Assembly (NCBI RefSeq): GCF_000820145.1
Contig: NZ_CDBW01000012.1
Coordinates: forward strand, 21,164 to 85,163
From: Aeromonas sobria
Lineage (GTDB): Bacteria > Pseudomonadota > Gammaproteobacteria > Enterobacterales > Aeromonadaceae
Direction of reading: 5' to 3'
DNA length: 64,000 nt
Part shown: positions 19,650 to 28,128 of the stretch, piece by piece
Position numbering within the stretch: the stretch's first letter is position 1
Layout: each line of letters starts with the position of its first letter
Made by a program: the position numbers and the translations under genes
Notes under the pieces: generated by a model
What the model was told of the DNA's origin: nothing
The model's database searches: none
Seen by the model: the letters and a program-made list of their open reading frames with translations, nothing else

Positions 19650-19687
19650 CTATTGTTGCGTTGGTGATTTTCTAACGATTTGACGGT

Positions 19688-19918
19688 TCAGATTTGTGGG
19701 GCTACCGGTTTTGGTTTTCCCTCCAGCCCATACCAGTGGCTGCTGATGCGTCCTGCATGCCACTCGAGGGTACCCCATGGGTCCTTGGCTTCCCAGCGCG
19801 GGAAGTTGATGAGCACCCGGTTATCCTCGTACTTGTAGAGGGAGGTGCTGATCTGAATGTCCGACAGGATCAGCAGCAGAGCCCAGCAGATGAAAATCCA
19901 TTTCAATGCTTTCCACAT
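19688..19918 (-). CDS. Small single-pass membrane protein, unknown function
   Basis: This 76-residue protein has one hydrophobic N-terminal segment (KWIFICWALLLILSDIQI), probably a signal anchor, and a Trp-rich polar remainder with FPRWEAKDPWGTLEWHAG. It starts 4 bp after the cheX stop, so it is the last gene of a zur-cheX unit. I do not recognise the family. Its position suggests co-expression with cheX. Confidence 0.65.
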   Translation of the reverse strand: MWKALKWIFICWALLLILSDIQISTSLYKYEDNRVLINFPRWEAKDPWGTLEWHAGRISSHWYGLEGKPKPVAPQI

Positions 19919-19922
19919 AGGG

Positions 19923-20384
19923 TTACTCGAAGCAGATTTCGATGGTGGCGCGGCCGTAATCTGATTCGAACGGCATCATGATCTTGGTGCCATCGGCCCG
20001 GTGGGTGATGGTGTGATTGGGGCCGGAAACGATGATGGGGGTTGCCATGTCAAACTCGTAACCCTTCTCACCCAGCATCCGTTTGGCGCCACCGGTTACC
20101 ATGTTGGTGATCTCGCCCACCATGTCGGTCACTTCTTCGTTGATGGTGGCGGGGGCTTCACCCAGCATGCGGCGCATGATCTCCAGCGCCAGACCCTTCT
20201 CGAAGCTGATAGAGAGGGAGCCACGGGTTTGCGGGCCGACCATGCCGATCAGGCCGGAGACGTCGCCGCGTGCCAGCTCATCCATCTTGCGTTTCGGTTT
20301 GCCCGGTTTGAGTTCCAGTTGTGCCATGGTCGAGAGCACATTGAGCAGGGATAGCAGGAACGGATTTACAAAATCAGCCTTCAT
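19923..20384 (-). CDS. cheX: CheX-family CheY-P phosphatase
   Basis: The 153-residue protein carries the CheX/CheC/FliY active-site pattern E-x2-N-x21-P exactly (Glu91, Asn94, Pro116, in VGEITNMVTGGAKRM...ATP). Family members dephosphorylate CheY-P or other receiver domains. There is no che operon beside it. The gene overlaps the end of zur by 11 bp, with its ribosome binding site (TAGGAAG) inside zur, which argues for translational coupling. The phosphorylated partner must be encoded elsewhere. Confidence 0.87.
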   Translation of the reverse strand: MKADFVNPFLLSLLNVLSTMAQLELKPGKPKRKMDELARGDVSGLIGMVGPQTRGSLSISFEKGLALEIMRRMLGEAPATINEEVTDMVGEITNMVTGGAKRMLGEKGYEFDMATPIIVSGPNHTITHRADGTKIMMPFESDYGRATIEICFE

Positions 20385-20832
20385 GATGACTTCCTACAGT
20401 GGGCGTACAGCGAGCACATTGGCCATGTGCCTCTATTGTCTTATTGGTAATAGTAAAACCATGCAAGTGGGCCTGCTCGGAAAACGCGCTATCGATCGCC
20501 GTATCGTGAAGCTCGACCACATCCCCGCACTCATCGCAGATCAGCAACTGCATCGGGTGAGCGTGATCGAAGTGGCAGCAGAAGATAAATGCGTTGAGAG
20601 ATTCCACCTTGTGAGCAAAGCCCTGTTCGAGCAAAAAATCGAGCGCCCGATAGACGGTTGGCGGCTTGGCATTGGCTTCGGTTTGCTGCAGCTGGGCTAA
20701 CAAATCATAGGCGCTGATGGCGTTGCCGTGTGCCGCCAGCAGGCGAAATACCTGACGTCGGGTCGGGGTGAAGCGGATCCCTCGCTGTATACAGAGTCGC
20801 TCGGCTCGTTGTAAAAGTTGGTCTTGATTCAT
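20374..20832 (-). CDS. zur: Zinc uptake regulator Zur (Fur family)
   Basis: This Zn(II)-responsive repressor of zinc uptake genes has 152 residues. The N-terminal winged helix includes RFTPTRRQVFRLLAAHG and the DNA-recognition segment KPPTVYRALDFLLEQG. The C-terminal dimerisation domain has CDECGDVVE and a terminal CARC, forming a structural Cys4 zinc site. It is divergent from dusA; zur and dusA are also adjacent in E. coli. The intergenic region shows no palindrome I would call a Zur box. Confidence 0.92.
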   Translation of the reverse strand: MNQDQLLQRAERLCIQRGIRFTPTRRQVFRLLAAHGNAISAYDLLAQLQQTEANAKPPTVYRALDFLLEQGFAHKVESLNAFIFCCHFDHAHPMQLLICDECGDVVELHDTAIDSAFSEQAHLHGFTITNKTIEAHGQCARCTPTVGSHHEG

Positions 20833-20961
20833 GATCGCGCAGATACCCTTTCTATTAGCCGGATACTATCACAGGGCTTCGCATGGCGCGGTGGCAAAAT
20901 TCATTTTCTGGGGCTGCTTCACGTTGTGATAAAATCCGCCCCCTTTATTTAGCCAACCCGG

Positions 20962-21957
20962 ATGATTTTTATGCAGGCGCAGCGTTTTTCCATCGCCCCC
21001 ATGCTGGACTGGACTGATCGGCATTGCCGTTACTTTCATCGACTGATGAGTCGCCAGACCTTGCTCTATACCGAAATGGTGACCACCGGCGCCATCATCC
21101 ACGGCAAGGGGGATTATCTGGGTTACAGCGAGCAGGAGCACCCTATCTCCCTGCAGCTGGGTGGCAGCAATCCCGCCGATCTGGCCCATTGCGCCAAGCT
21201 GGCCGAGGAGCGTGGCTATGACGAGATCAACATCAACGTCGGCTGCCCCTCTGATCGGGTGCAGAACGGCCGTTTTGGTGCCTGCCTGATGGGTGAACCT
21301 GCGCTGGTGGCTGACTGCGTCAAGGCGATGCGCGATGTGGTCGATATTCCGGTGACGGTGAAGACCCGTATCGGTATCGACGATCAGGACTCCTACGAAT
21401 TTTTGCAGGCCTTTATCGAACAGGTGCGCGATGCCGGTTGCGATACCTTTATTGTGCACGCGCGCAAAGCCTGGCTAAGCGGCCTGAGCCCGCGGGAGAA
21501 CCGCGAGATCCCGCCCCTCGATTACCCCCGCGTCTATCGGGTCAAGCAGGATTACCCCGAGCTGACCATCGCCCTCAACGGCGGCGTCACCTCCATGGAG
21601 CAGACTCTCGAGCATCTGCAGCATGTGGATGGCGTCATGATGGGGCGCGAAGCCTATCAGAACCCCTACATTCTGGCGCAGGTAGACAACCTGGTGTTCG
21701 GCCAGAATAACGCTGTGCCGAGTCGCCACGAGGTGGTGCGGATGATGCTGCCTTATATCGAACAGGAGCTGGCTAAGGGAAACTACCTCTCCCACATGAC
21801 TCGCCACATTCTGGGGCTGTTCCAGAACATGCAGGGGGCCCGCGCCTGGCGCCGTCACCTGAGTGAAAACGCCTGCAAGCCGGGCGCCGGTATTCAGGTG
21901 GTGCTGGATGCCATGGCCAAAGTGCCGGAGTTTGCCAGCAGCGAGACGGCCGAATAA
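20962..21957 (+). CDS. dusA: tRNA-dihydrouridine(20/20a) synthase DusA
   Basis: This FMN-dependent enzyme reduces U20/U20a in the tRNA D-loop. It is a TIM barrel with [31 protein letters not shown], the catalytic Cys in [20 protein letters not shown], and [15 protein letters not shown]. The length is 331 residues from ATG 20962; a second ATG at 20971 gives 328 residues and cannot be excluded, since neither has a strong ribosome binding site. Confidence 0.94.
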   Translation: MIFMQAQRFSIAPMLDWTDRHCRYFHRLMSRQTLLYTEMVTTGAIIHGKGDYLGYSEQEHPISLQLGGSNPADLAHCAKLAEERGYDEININVGCPSDRVQNGRFGACLMGEPALVADCVKAMRDVVDIPVTVKTRIGIDDQDSYEFLQAFIEQVRDAGCDTFIVHARKAWLSGLSPRENREIPPLDYPRVYRVKQDYPELTIALNGGVTSMEQTLEHLQHVDGVMMGREAYQNPYILAQVDNLVFGQNNAVPSRHEVVRMMLPYIEQELAKGNYLSHMTRHILGLFQNMQGARAWRRHLSENACKPGAGIQVVLDAMAKVPEFASSETAE

Positions 21958-21983
21958 GCCGCTTTGCCAGGGCAAGAACCACA

Positions 21984-22011
21984 AAAAGCGCGTCAGTTGA
22001 CGCGCTTTTTT
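21984..22011. terminator. Bidirectional terminator after dusA
   Basis: Stem arms AAAAGCGCGTCA/TGACGCGCTTTT plus a T-run, between dusA (+) and the convergent chemoreceptor gene (-). Confidence 0.85.
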
Positions 22012-22024
22012 GATCGCTGTCGCT

Positions 22025-23584
22025 TCAATATCTGAACTGGTTGATCAGCCGCGAGAGATCCTGCAGTCGCTCTACCAGCAGGGTGATGCCATCGAGGGCC
22101 TGCCTGCTGTTGTCGGCGGTGTGGCTGGCCAGCTGGTGGATCTGGTGTACCCCTTCGTCGAGTGTCGCCGTGACGTCGGCCTGCTGACTCACCGCCTGGG
22201 CGATCTCGTCGCTGGTGCGGGTCACCTGCCCCAGCATCCGGTTGATCTGCATGAGCACGTCGGCGGTAGTGCCTGCGTGCTGCTGGCAGCGCACCGAGGT
22301 CTGCGCCCCTTGTGTCATCCCATCCGACAGCAGCCGGGTGGTCTGTTGCAGCGCCTGGATCATCTCGTGGATCTCGCTGGTCGACGCTCGGGTCTTCTGG
22401 GCCAGCGCCCTCACTTCGTCCGCCACCACGGCAAAACCGCGCCCCTGTTCGCCAGCCCGGGCTGCCTCGATGGCCGCATTGAGAGCGAGCAGGTTGGTCT
22501 GGTCAGCGATTTGGCTGATCACCTCCAGAATGCCGCTGATCTTCTGGCTGTCGCTGGTGAGCTGTGCCAGCACGGCGTGGTTGGCATCCAGCTCCTGATG
22601 GAGTTGGTTGACGGAGGATTGGGTGGTCGCCAATGCTTGCAGCCCCTCGGCAGAGACCTGCTGCACCTCTATGACCAGATTGCTCGCCTCATGGGCACTG
22701 TGTGCCACATCGCGAATGGAGTGGCTCAGCTCGGTGATGGCGGTGGCCAGCTGCTCACTGTGGGCGCGTTGCTGCTGCAGGTGAGTATCAATGGTCTGGA
22801 TATTGCCCCGGTCATCTTCGGCTGCCTGCAGGATCTGCTGGTTGGTGTCGGCGCTGCGCCCGACCACGGCCTTGAGCTCGGCCTGCTTCATCCGCAGGGC
22901 CAGTTCGACGGCCGCCAGGGTGTCGCGCCGTCGGGTGTAGAGCACCTGACAGAGACGGGTTCCCTTGTCTTGATCGGCAAGGGTAAGCAGGTGAGCCAGC
23001 CGCTGCTGCAATCGCCAGCCGTGGGTTGCCTGTGCCAGCAGTAACAGGGTTGAGGGCAGCAGCCAGAACAGGTTGCCGGTGGCAAAAGTAGCAAGGGTGG
23101 TGAGCAAGGCAGAAGCGGAGAGCCAGAGGGTCAGCTGACCCGGTTCAATGTGAAACCGACTCAGCCAGGGAAGCGCTTTGCCGCTGCGCAGCAGGCCATA
23201 GAGCTGCTCGGCCCAGGCCACATCGCTGGCGGCGGGTTTGGTGCGCACCGACTGGTACTCGACGATCTCCTTCTGGGCATTGAGGATCGGGGTGACGTAA
23301 GCGTTTACCCAATAGAACTGACCGCTTTTGGCGCGGTTCTTGACCAGCCCCATCCAGCTTTTGCCTTGTCGCAGCCGCTGCCACATGTCGGCGAAGGCCG
23401 CCTTGGGCATGTCGGGGTGACGCACCAGATTGTGGGGCACCCCTTCCATTTCGGTAGCACCATACCCTGCCACATCACAGAAGTGCTGGTTGGCATAGGT
23501 AATATGGCTGGCGGGATCCGTGGTCGAGATGAGTGAGATGTTGTCGGGGAAGTGTATCTCCCCCTCCTGATGGAGTTTGGTCAT
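22025..23584 (-). CDS. Aer-like methyl-accepting chemotaxis protein with N-terminal PAS
   Basis: The 519-residue receptor begins with a cytoplasmic PAS domain (about residues 10-115; [43 protein letters not shown]). A hydrophobic hairpin at about 155-190 serves as membrane anchor. The signalling domain contains the conserved tip [20 protein letters not shown] and [16 protein letters not shown]. This architecture matches Aer-type redox or aerotaxis sensors, where PAS binds FAD; the cofactor cannot be proved here. No periplasmic ligand domain is present. It is monocistronic. Confidence 0.9.
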   Translation of the reverse strand: MTKLHQEGEIHFPDNISLISTTDPASHITYANQHFCDVAGYGATEMEGVPHNLVRHPDMPKAAFADMWQRLRQGKSWMGLVKNRAKSGQFYWVNAYVTPILNAQKEIVEYQSVRTKPAASDVAWAEQLYGLLRSGKALPWLSRFHIEPGQLTLWLSASALLTTLATFATGNLFWLLPSTLLLLAQATHGWRLQQRLAHLLTLADQDKGTRLCQVLYTRRRDTLAAVELALRMKQAELKAVVGRSADTNQQILQAAEDDRGNIQTIDTHLQQQRAHSEQLATAITELSHSIRDVAHSAHEASNLVIEVQQVSAEGLQALATTQSSVNQLHQELDANHAVLAQLTSDSQKISGILEVISQIADQTNLLALNAAIEAARAGEQGRGFAVVADEVRALAQKTRASTSEIHEMIQALQQTTRLLSDGMTQGAQTSVRCQQHAGTTADVLMQINRMLGQVTRTSDEIAQAVSQQADVTATLDEGVHQIHQLASHTADNSRQALDGITLLVERLQDLSRLINQFRY

Positions 23585-23721
23585 GTGTCGTTCCTGAAAA
23601 AGCCAACTAACTGATAAATATGTTTTTTATTGTTGTTTTCAGTTAATCATTCTAAGGCTCTTTAGTGCCCCGAACTTGGCTTGGGTCAATTAATCAACAC
23701 AATGAATTGATGAAGTGAGGG

Positions 23722-24021
23722 TCAGCTGGCCGGTGCGAAATCGTGAATTTCACCAGTTCTCGGTTTAAAGCGTGGATCGCCATCTTTGTAGCTGCGCACC
23801 AGCTGCATGGTCTGGCAGAAGCTGGTCTGCTTGTCGTACTCCTGACGGGCCAACTCGATGGCGCGCTCGGCACGGCGCCGCTCCATCTTGTCAGACTTTC
23901 GATCGCTGAACTGTTGCTGCTGGTGCAGCATCCAGCCGACAAACTCTTGCTGGCATTTTGCTTCGTTATTGGCCTGTGCAGGCAGGGTCCACAACAGGGG
24001 GAGCAGTAACAGATAACGCAT
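23722..24021 (-). CDS. Small exported protein, unknown function
   Basis: This 99-residue protein has a clear signal peptide (MRYLLLLPLLWTLPAQA). The mature part is charged and helical (RKSDKMERRRAERAIELARQ) with two Cys that could form a disulfide in the periplasm. I do not recognise the family. A GTG at 24051 would add 10 residues ahead of the signal peptide and lacks a ribosome binding site, so I chose the ATG at 24021. It lies downstream of the OppA-like gene but behind a terminator. Confidence 0.7.
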   Translation of the reverse strand: MRYLLLLPLLWTLPAQANNEAKCQQEFVGWMLHQQQQFSDRKSDKMERRRAERAIELARQEYDKQTSFCQTMQLVRSYKDGDPRFKPRTGEIHDFAPAS

Positions 24022-24103
24022 GTTCAACCGATGATCAGAGGGGGGATTCACTAGAAGGGCGGCATTTTATGCCTAAAGCTTGAGCATGAACAGTATCCAA
24101 TAA

Positions 24104-24127
24104 GAGGGCCGCCCGCAGGCGGCCCTC
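24104..24127 (-). terminator. Terminator after the OppA-like gene
   Basis: A 10-bp GC-rich stem with arms GAGGGCCGCC/GGCGGCCCTC and a 4-nt loop lies 25 bp past the stop. The tail on the minus strand is TTATT. Confidence 0.75.
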
Positions 24128-24152
24128 TTTGGTTTCAGCCTTGGTTACCAGC

Positions 24153-25757
24153 TCAGTGTTTGACGAGATAGAGCTGGCGGCTGTAAGCCACATCTTCCGG
24201 GTTGTTGATGGGATAGCCCTTGAGCCATGGCTTGATGAGGCGGGCATTGGTGTACTGGTAGATGGGGGCGATGGGGGCTTGCTCCAGCAGGATCGCCTCC
24301 GCCTCGCCAAACAGCTTGCTGCGGCTGGCGGCATCCTGAGTGCTGGCCGCCTCTGCCAGCAGCTGGTCATAACGGGCATTGGCAAAGCCTGCCATGTTGC
24401 CGCTGTGACGGGAGCCCCACAGGCCGAGGAAGGCGGAGGGGTCGTTGTAGTCGGCCACCCAGGAGGAGCGGATCACCTCGAACTGACCGCTCTGGCGGCT
24501 GTCGAGATAGGTTTTCCACTCCTGATTGGTCAGCTCGACTTCGGCACCCAGCTTCTGCTTCCACATGCTGGCGATGGCCAGCGCCATCTTCTTGTGAATT
24601 TCCGCGGTGTTGTAGAGCAGAGTCAGCTTGAGCGGCTTGTCCGGGCCGTAACCGGCCTCTTTGAGCAGGGCCTTGGCCTTGCTGTCCAGCTCCGGCTGCT
24701 GGGTGGTAGAGAGCAGGTTGGCGGCAGGAGTGAAGCTGGCGGTCACATCCGGAGTGAAGTGATAAGCCGGTTTCTCGCCGGTGCCGAGCACCTTGTCGGC
24801 GATCAGGGCGCGGTCGATGGTGTAGGAAAGCGCCTTGCGCACCCGCACATCGTTCAGTGGCGCCTGACGGGTATTGAAAGCGTAGTAGTAGGTGCCGAGC
24901 TGATCCGGGGTATAGACCTCATTCGGGATCTGCTGCTTCAGCTTGTCGTACTGCTCTTTGGGGAAGGATTCGGTGATATGCAGATCGCCAGCCAGGTAGC
25001 GGTTGGTCGCCGCGCTCTCCTGATTGATCGGCATGAAGATCACCTTGGTCAGCGCGGTATGGGCCCGATCCCAATAGTAGGAGTTGGGGGTCAGCTCCAG
25101 CTTCTCGTTGACCACCCGGTTGTTCAGCACAAAGGCGCCGTTACCCACCAGTTTGCCGGGTTGGGTCCACTGGTTGCCGTACTGCTCTATGCTGGCCTGA
25201 TGGAGCGGCGACAGGCTGGGGTGGCTAAGCAGGCTCAGGAAGTAGGGCACCGGCTGGGAGAGGGTCACCTGCAGAGTGTGGTCATCAAGGGCCTTGACCC
25301 CCAGCTCGCTGGCAGGCAATTTGCCAGCGACTATCTCGTCCACCTTGTCGAAACGGGCCAGCTGGGCAAACCAGGCGAAGGTCGCTGCCTCTTTTGGGTC
25401 GACCAGCTTGCGCCAGCCGTAGACGAAGTCGCCGGCCTTGACCGGATCGCCGTTGGACCAGCGCGCATCCGGGCGCAGATGGAAGGTAAAGAACTGGTTG
25501 CCCTTGTTCTCCCAGCTTGCCGCCACCCCGGCAACCGGTTTGCCATCCGGCCCCTGGGTCAGTAGCCCCTCGAACAGATCCCGCAGTACCTGCAACTCCG
25601 GCAAGCCGACCAGCTTGAGCGGGCTCAGGCTTGCAGGTTCATCCTTGAGGTGGCGAACGACAATTTGTTCGGCGGCGAGTTGTGTTCCGGCGGGAATATC
25701 GGCAGCCTGAACAGCGGCGCAGCCCAACAGGGCCAGCAAGGGGCTCCATCCTTTCAT
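24153..25757 (-). CDS. OppA/MppA-like periplasmic oligopeptide-binding protein
   Basis: This family 5 solute-binding protein of 534 residues has an N-terminal signal peptide ending AAVQAAD. Strong OppA-type motifs are visible: LRDLFEGLLTQGPDGKPVAG, FHLRPDARWSNGDPV, DDHTLQVTLSQPVPYFLSLL, LLYNTAEIHKKMALAIASMW, and a C-terminal YLVKH. It should capture short peptides for an ABC importer. No oppBCDF genes lie nearby, so it is an orphan receptor that must share a permease encoded elsewhere, as MppA does. Confidence 0.92.
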   Translation of the reverse strand: MKGWSPLLALLGCAAVQAADIPAGTQLAAEQIVVRHLKDEPASLSPLKLVGLPELQVLRDLFEGLLTQGPDGKPVAGVAASWENKGNQFFTFHLRPDARWSNGDPVKAGDFVYGWRKLVDPKEAATFAWFAQLARFDKVDEIVAGKLPASELGVKALDDHTLQVTLSQPVPYFLSLLSHPSLSPLHQASIEQYGNQWTQPGKLVGNGAFVLNNRVVNEKLELTPNSYYWDRAHTALTKVIFMPINQESAATNRYLAGDLHITESFPKEQYDKLKQQIPNEVYTPDQLGTYYYAFNTRQAPLNDVRVRKALSYTIDRALIADKVLGTGEKPAYHFTPDVTASFTPAANLLSTTQQPELDSKAKALLKEAGYGPDKPLKLTLLYNTAEIHKKMALAIASMWKQKLGAEVELTNQEWKTYLDSRQSGQFEVIRSSWVADYNDPSAFLGLWGSRHSGNMAGFANARYDQLLAEAASTQDAASRSKLFGEAEAILLEQAPIAPIYQYTNARLIKPWLKGYPINNPEDVAYSRQLYLVKH

Positions 25758-25940
25758 GGGTCGGATCCTTCAAATAGTGTGAAGCGGGGAGAAAACTCGG
25801 CGATAAAATGTCGCCGACAGATGGGGAATCATGATATCCCGTTTACTGGTCTGGCCGCCAGCATTTGGCTCTCAACCCCAATCGGGGATGCGGGGCATGC
25901 GGGTGTCTCTGCAGTTCAATGTGGCAAGGAGTATCAAACG

Positions 25941-26642
25941 ATGAAAGCATGGTTATTGCTGGCCTGTGTGTTGAGCCAGGGTGCCTGGGCGTTGGCCCCG
26001 TGCCAGCGCGAGACGGCGGTGGGCAACTGGTGCGAGATCGGCATCGATGCCTTGCACCCGACTCAGGGGGGCGTCGGCCAGATCCAGGTCGATGAGACCC
26101 AGGCTACATTGGCGGGCATGAGCGCAAAGCAGCTCGACAAGTTGATGAAAAAGAAAGAGATCCCCGTGGTGATTGCGCCGGATGGCGGCTACTGGCTAGT
26201 GGATCGGCATCATCTGACTAAGGCGCTGTGGCAACAAGGTGTCACAGAGGCCCGGGTCAAGGTGATAGGTCGCCTGCAGGATAAAGACAATTTCTGGAGC
26301 CAGATGCAGAACAACCACTGGGCTTGGCTCAAGGATGAAAAGGGGCAGCCGCTGACCCCGGAGCAGTTGCCGACCAGCATCGACAAGCTGTCTGATTATC
26401 CCTATCGCACCTTGGCCGGACTGCTGCAGGATGCGGGCTACTTCAGCAAGGACAAGCAGGTCTATTTCGTCGAGTTTGCCTGGGCCAGCTGGCTCGGCAA
26501 GCAGATGCAGTGGATGCCGGTGGACAGCGCTAATCTGGCGGCCCGGTTGCAACAGGCCAAACGGCTTGCCTGTGGCAGCGATGCCAAGGATCTGCCCGGT
26601 TATCCCGGTAAGCAGTGTAGTCAATCCAAAACGGTGCAGTGA
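25941..26642 (+). CDS. Secreted ParB/Srx-like domain protein
   Basis: The 233-residue protein has a signal peptide (MKAWLLLACVLSQGAWALAP) and a ParB/sulfiredoxin-like fold signature, GYWLVDRHHLTKAL, after IPVVIAPDGG. The domain resembles the ParBc_2 group of putative nuclease-like proteins, which is usually seen in exported proteins of proteobacteria. Its biochemical activity is unknown. The start at 25941 follows AAGGAGTATCAAACG; an upstream in-frame extension is not credible. Four Cys in the mature protein may form disulfides. Confidence 0.78.
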   Translation: MKAWLLLACVLSQGAWALAPCQRETAVGNWCEIGIDALHPTQGGVGQIQVDETQATLAGMSAKQLDKLMKKKEIPVVIAPDGGYWLVDRHHLTKALWQQGVTEARVKVIGRLQDKDNFWSQMQNNHWAWLKDEKGQPLTPEQLPTSIDKLSDYPYRTLAGLLQDAGYFSKDKQVYFVEFAWASWLGKQMQWMPVDSANLAARLQQAKRLACGSDAKDLPGYPGKQCSQSKTVQ

Positions 26643-26686
26643 CCGGATGAGCTATGACGGCATCTCATGCATGCCAAAGATGAAAG

Positions 26687-26708
26687 AGGGCGACCCCGGG
26701 GTCGCCCT
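26687..26708. terminator. Terminator between the ParB-like and acetyltransferase genes
   Basis: A perfect 11-bp inverted repeat AGGGCGACCCC/GGGGTCGCCCT with A-rich left and T-containing right flanks; it can serve both convergent genes. Confidence 0.7.
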
Positions 26709-26743
26709 TCTGCTGTCAGCTTGTTCGTGCTGGTTGGCGGTGG

Positions 26744-27403
26744 TCACTCATGGCGCTCAGCCCAGCGGGCGGCCGCCTGCTCAAGCAGGGCGACTTCGCC
26801 TTGCTGGATCAGCGGCAACAGGGCGTTGACCTGTTGATCCGGCCAATCCCACCAAGCGAGAGCCTGTAGCCGGGCAATCTCCTCCTCGTCAAAGCGCATT
26901 CGCACCACCCTGGCCGGGGTGCCCGCCACCATGGCATAGGGCGGCACGTCTTTGGTGACCAGCGTCCGAGCGGCGATGATGGCGCCATCACCGATGGTGA
27001 CACCGGGCATGATCATCGCCTCCATGTCGATCCAGACATCGTTGCCGATGCGGGTATCACCGGCGGGGCGGTAGCTGCGTTTGAGCGCTGCCAGATCGGC
27101 AAACGGATAGGTGCTGATGAAGGCAGTGTTGTGGGTGTGGTTGCCCCCCATGATGATCTTTACCCCGGCGGCAATCTGCACATAGTCGCCGATATGGAGT
27201 CGGTCGATATGCCACAGCGGCTCCCAGCCGGTTTCCGGGCTGCGGCTGAAGCGGTCGCCGTGCAGGTAGCGCACTGCCACCTCTTCGAAGGGACCATCCC
27301 AGGCGCCCGAGTAGTAGCTGTGCTGCCCCTTGAGGCAGATATTGGGGTTGGTCACCGTCAGGTGCAGGTATTCGACCTGCGACCAGTGTTGGCAGGTGTT
27401 CAT
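26744..27403 (-). CDS. CatB/Vat-type hexapeptide-repeat xenobiotic acetyltransferase
   Basis: This 219-residue left-handed beta-helix acetyltransferase has NPNICLKGQHSYYSGAW, the likely catalytic His in IIMGGNHTHNTAF, and RIGNDVWIDMEAMIMPGVTI, GDGAIIAARTLVTKDVPPYA and VAGTPARVVRMRF. It belongs with the xenobiotic acetyltransferases that include CatB and Vat enzymes, which O-acetylate chloramphenicol or streptogramin A. Chromosomal relatives do not always confer resistance, so the substrate is open. The ribosome binding site AAAGGAG is strong. A 24-codon ORF lies 48 nt upstream in the leader. Confidence 0.85.
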   Translation of the reverse strand: MNTCQHWSQVEYLHLTVTNPNICLKGQHSYYSGAWDGPFEEVAVRYLHGDRFSRSPETGWEPLWHIDRLHIGDYVQIAAGVKIIMGGNHTHNTAFISTYPFADLAALKRSYRPAGDTRIGNDVWIDMEAMIMPGVTIGDGAIIAARTLVTKDVPPYAMVAGTPARVVRMRFDEEEIARLQALAWWDWPDQQVNALLPLIQQGEVALLEQAAARWAERHE

Positions 27404-27451
27404 GTTGGTACTCCTTTGCTGAATGGATTGGTTGCGTGCGGGTGAGCGCAG

Positions 27452-27526
27452 CTAATAGATCCAGACCAGCATGCGGGGCACGCAGAGCAGGGAGCTGCCC
27501 AGCATCTGCGGGAGGCGAGGTCGCAT
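27452..27526 (-). CDS. Candidate 24-residue leader peptide upstream of the acetyltransferase
   Basis: An ATG at 27526, preceded by TTTGGAG at 9-nt spacing, opens a 24-codon frame ending in MLVWIY and TAG. It lies on the acetyltransferase strand with 48 nt to that gene's start. Codons 11-14 contain AGCTCCCTGCT (27496-27486), which can pair with AGCAAAGGAG (27420-27411), the acetyltransferase ribosome binding site. That is the arrangement of a translational attenuator. Expression is inferred, not shown. Confidence 0.45.
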   Translation of the reverse strand: MRPRLPQMLGSSLLCVPRMLVWIY

Positions 27527-27682
27527 TGTGGTGTGCTCCAAAGAAGGGGAAAGGGCATGATCATAAGGTCGGGCGTCCGGTTTGCCAAGGTTGCGGAGAG
27601 ATCCTGCACTAACCCTCTGGTTGATATTTATTCTCAATTAGCCATGATAACGCTCCCACGATGATGGACTCGGGAGCGCGAG

Positions 27683-28111
27683 ATGACACCGCAAAGTTGG
27701 CAACGATACATGCTGGAGGCGGATCGAGCCTGGCAGGCTGGTTCGCTGGGGGCGGCGATCTGCTTTTATCAGCAGGCGCTGGGGGATGTTTACGAGATGA
27801 CCCAGGTCGAGTTGCCGGAGCTGGCCACCATGCGGGTCGCCACTTGTCACCGACTGGCCGATTTCTGGCGGGCGATGGATGAGCCGACTTACGAGCTGCG
27901 CTACCTGAAGCTCGCTGCCGAGCTGGTGACAGCGCTGGTGCCGCAGTGCCCCAACCGGGAGTGCGAAGCGTTGATCAGCGAGCTGGGTTGCTGTCGCGGT
28001 GCCCTGCTCGCCTTCCTCAAGCGCCACCCTAATCCGGAAATTGCCCAGCTGATCCAGCTACAGGACAAGGTGCAGGGCTGCGAGCTGATCGGCCGTTTTC
28101 GTCTCAACTGA
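27683..28111 (+). CDS. TPR-like small cytoplasmic protein, unknown function
   Basis: The 142-residue helical protein has an N-terminal tetratricopeptide-like helix pair (WQRYMLEADRAWQAGSLGAA, ICFYQQALGDVYEM) and several Cys (CHR, CPNREC, CC). There is no signal peptide. It resembles short conserved proteins of vibrios and aeromonads annotated only as domains of unknown function (perhaps DUF2753, from memory). It may act as a protein-interaction adaptor. It is convergent with the crotonase gene 17 bp away. Confidence 0.75.
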   Translation: MTPQSWQRYMLEADRAWQAGSLGAAICFYQQALGDVYEMTQVELPELATMRVATCHRLADFWRAMDEPTYELRYLKLAAELVTALVPQCPNRECEALISELGCCRGALLAFLKRHPNPEIAQLIQLQDKVQGCELIGRFRLN

Positions 28112-28128
28112 GCGGATTTGGGCGCGGC

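Noticed and set aside
24129..25565. A 478-codon open frame antisense to the OppA-like gene
   Set aside because: The other strand is a full-length, motif-complete binding protein with signal peptide; the antisense frame has no start context or known domain.
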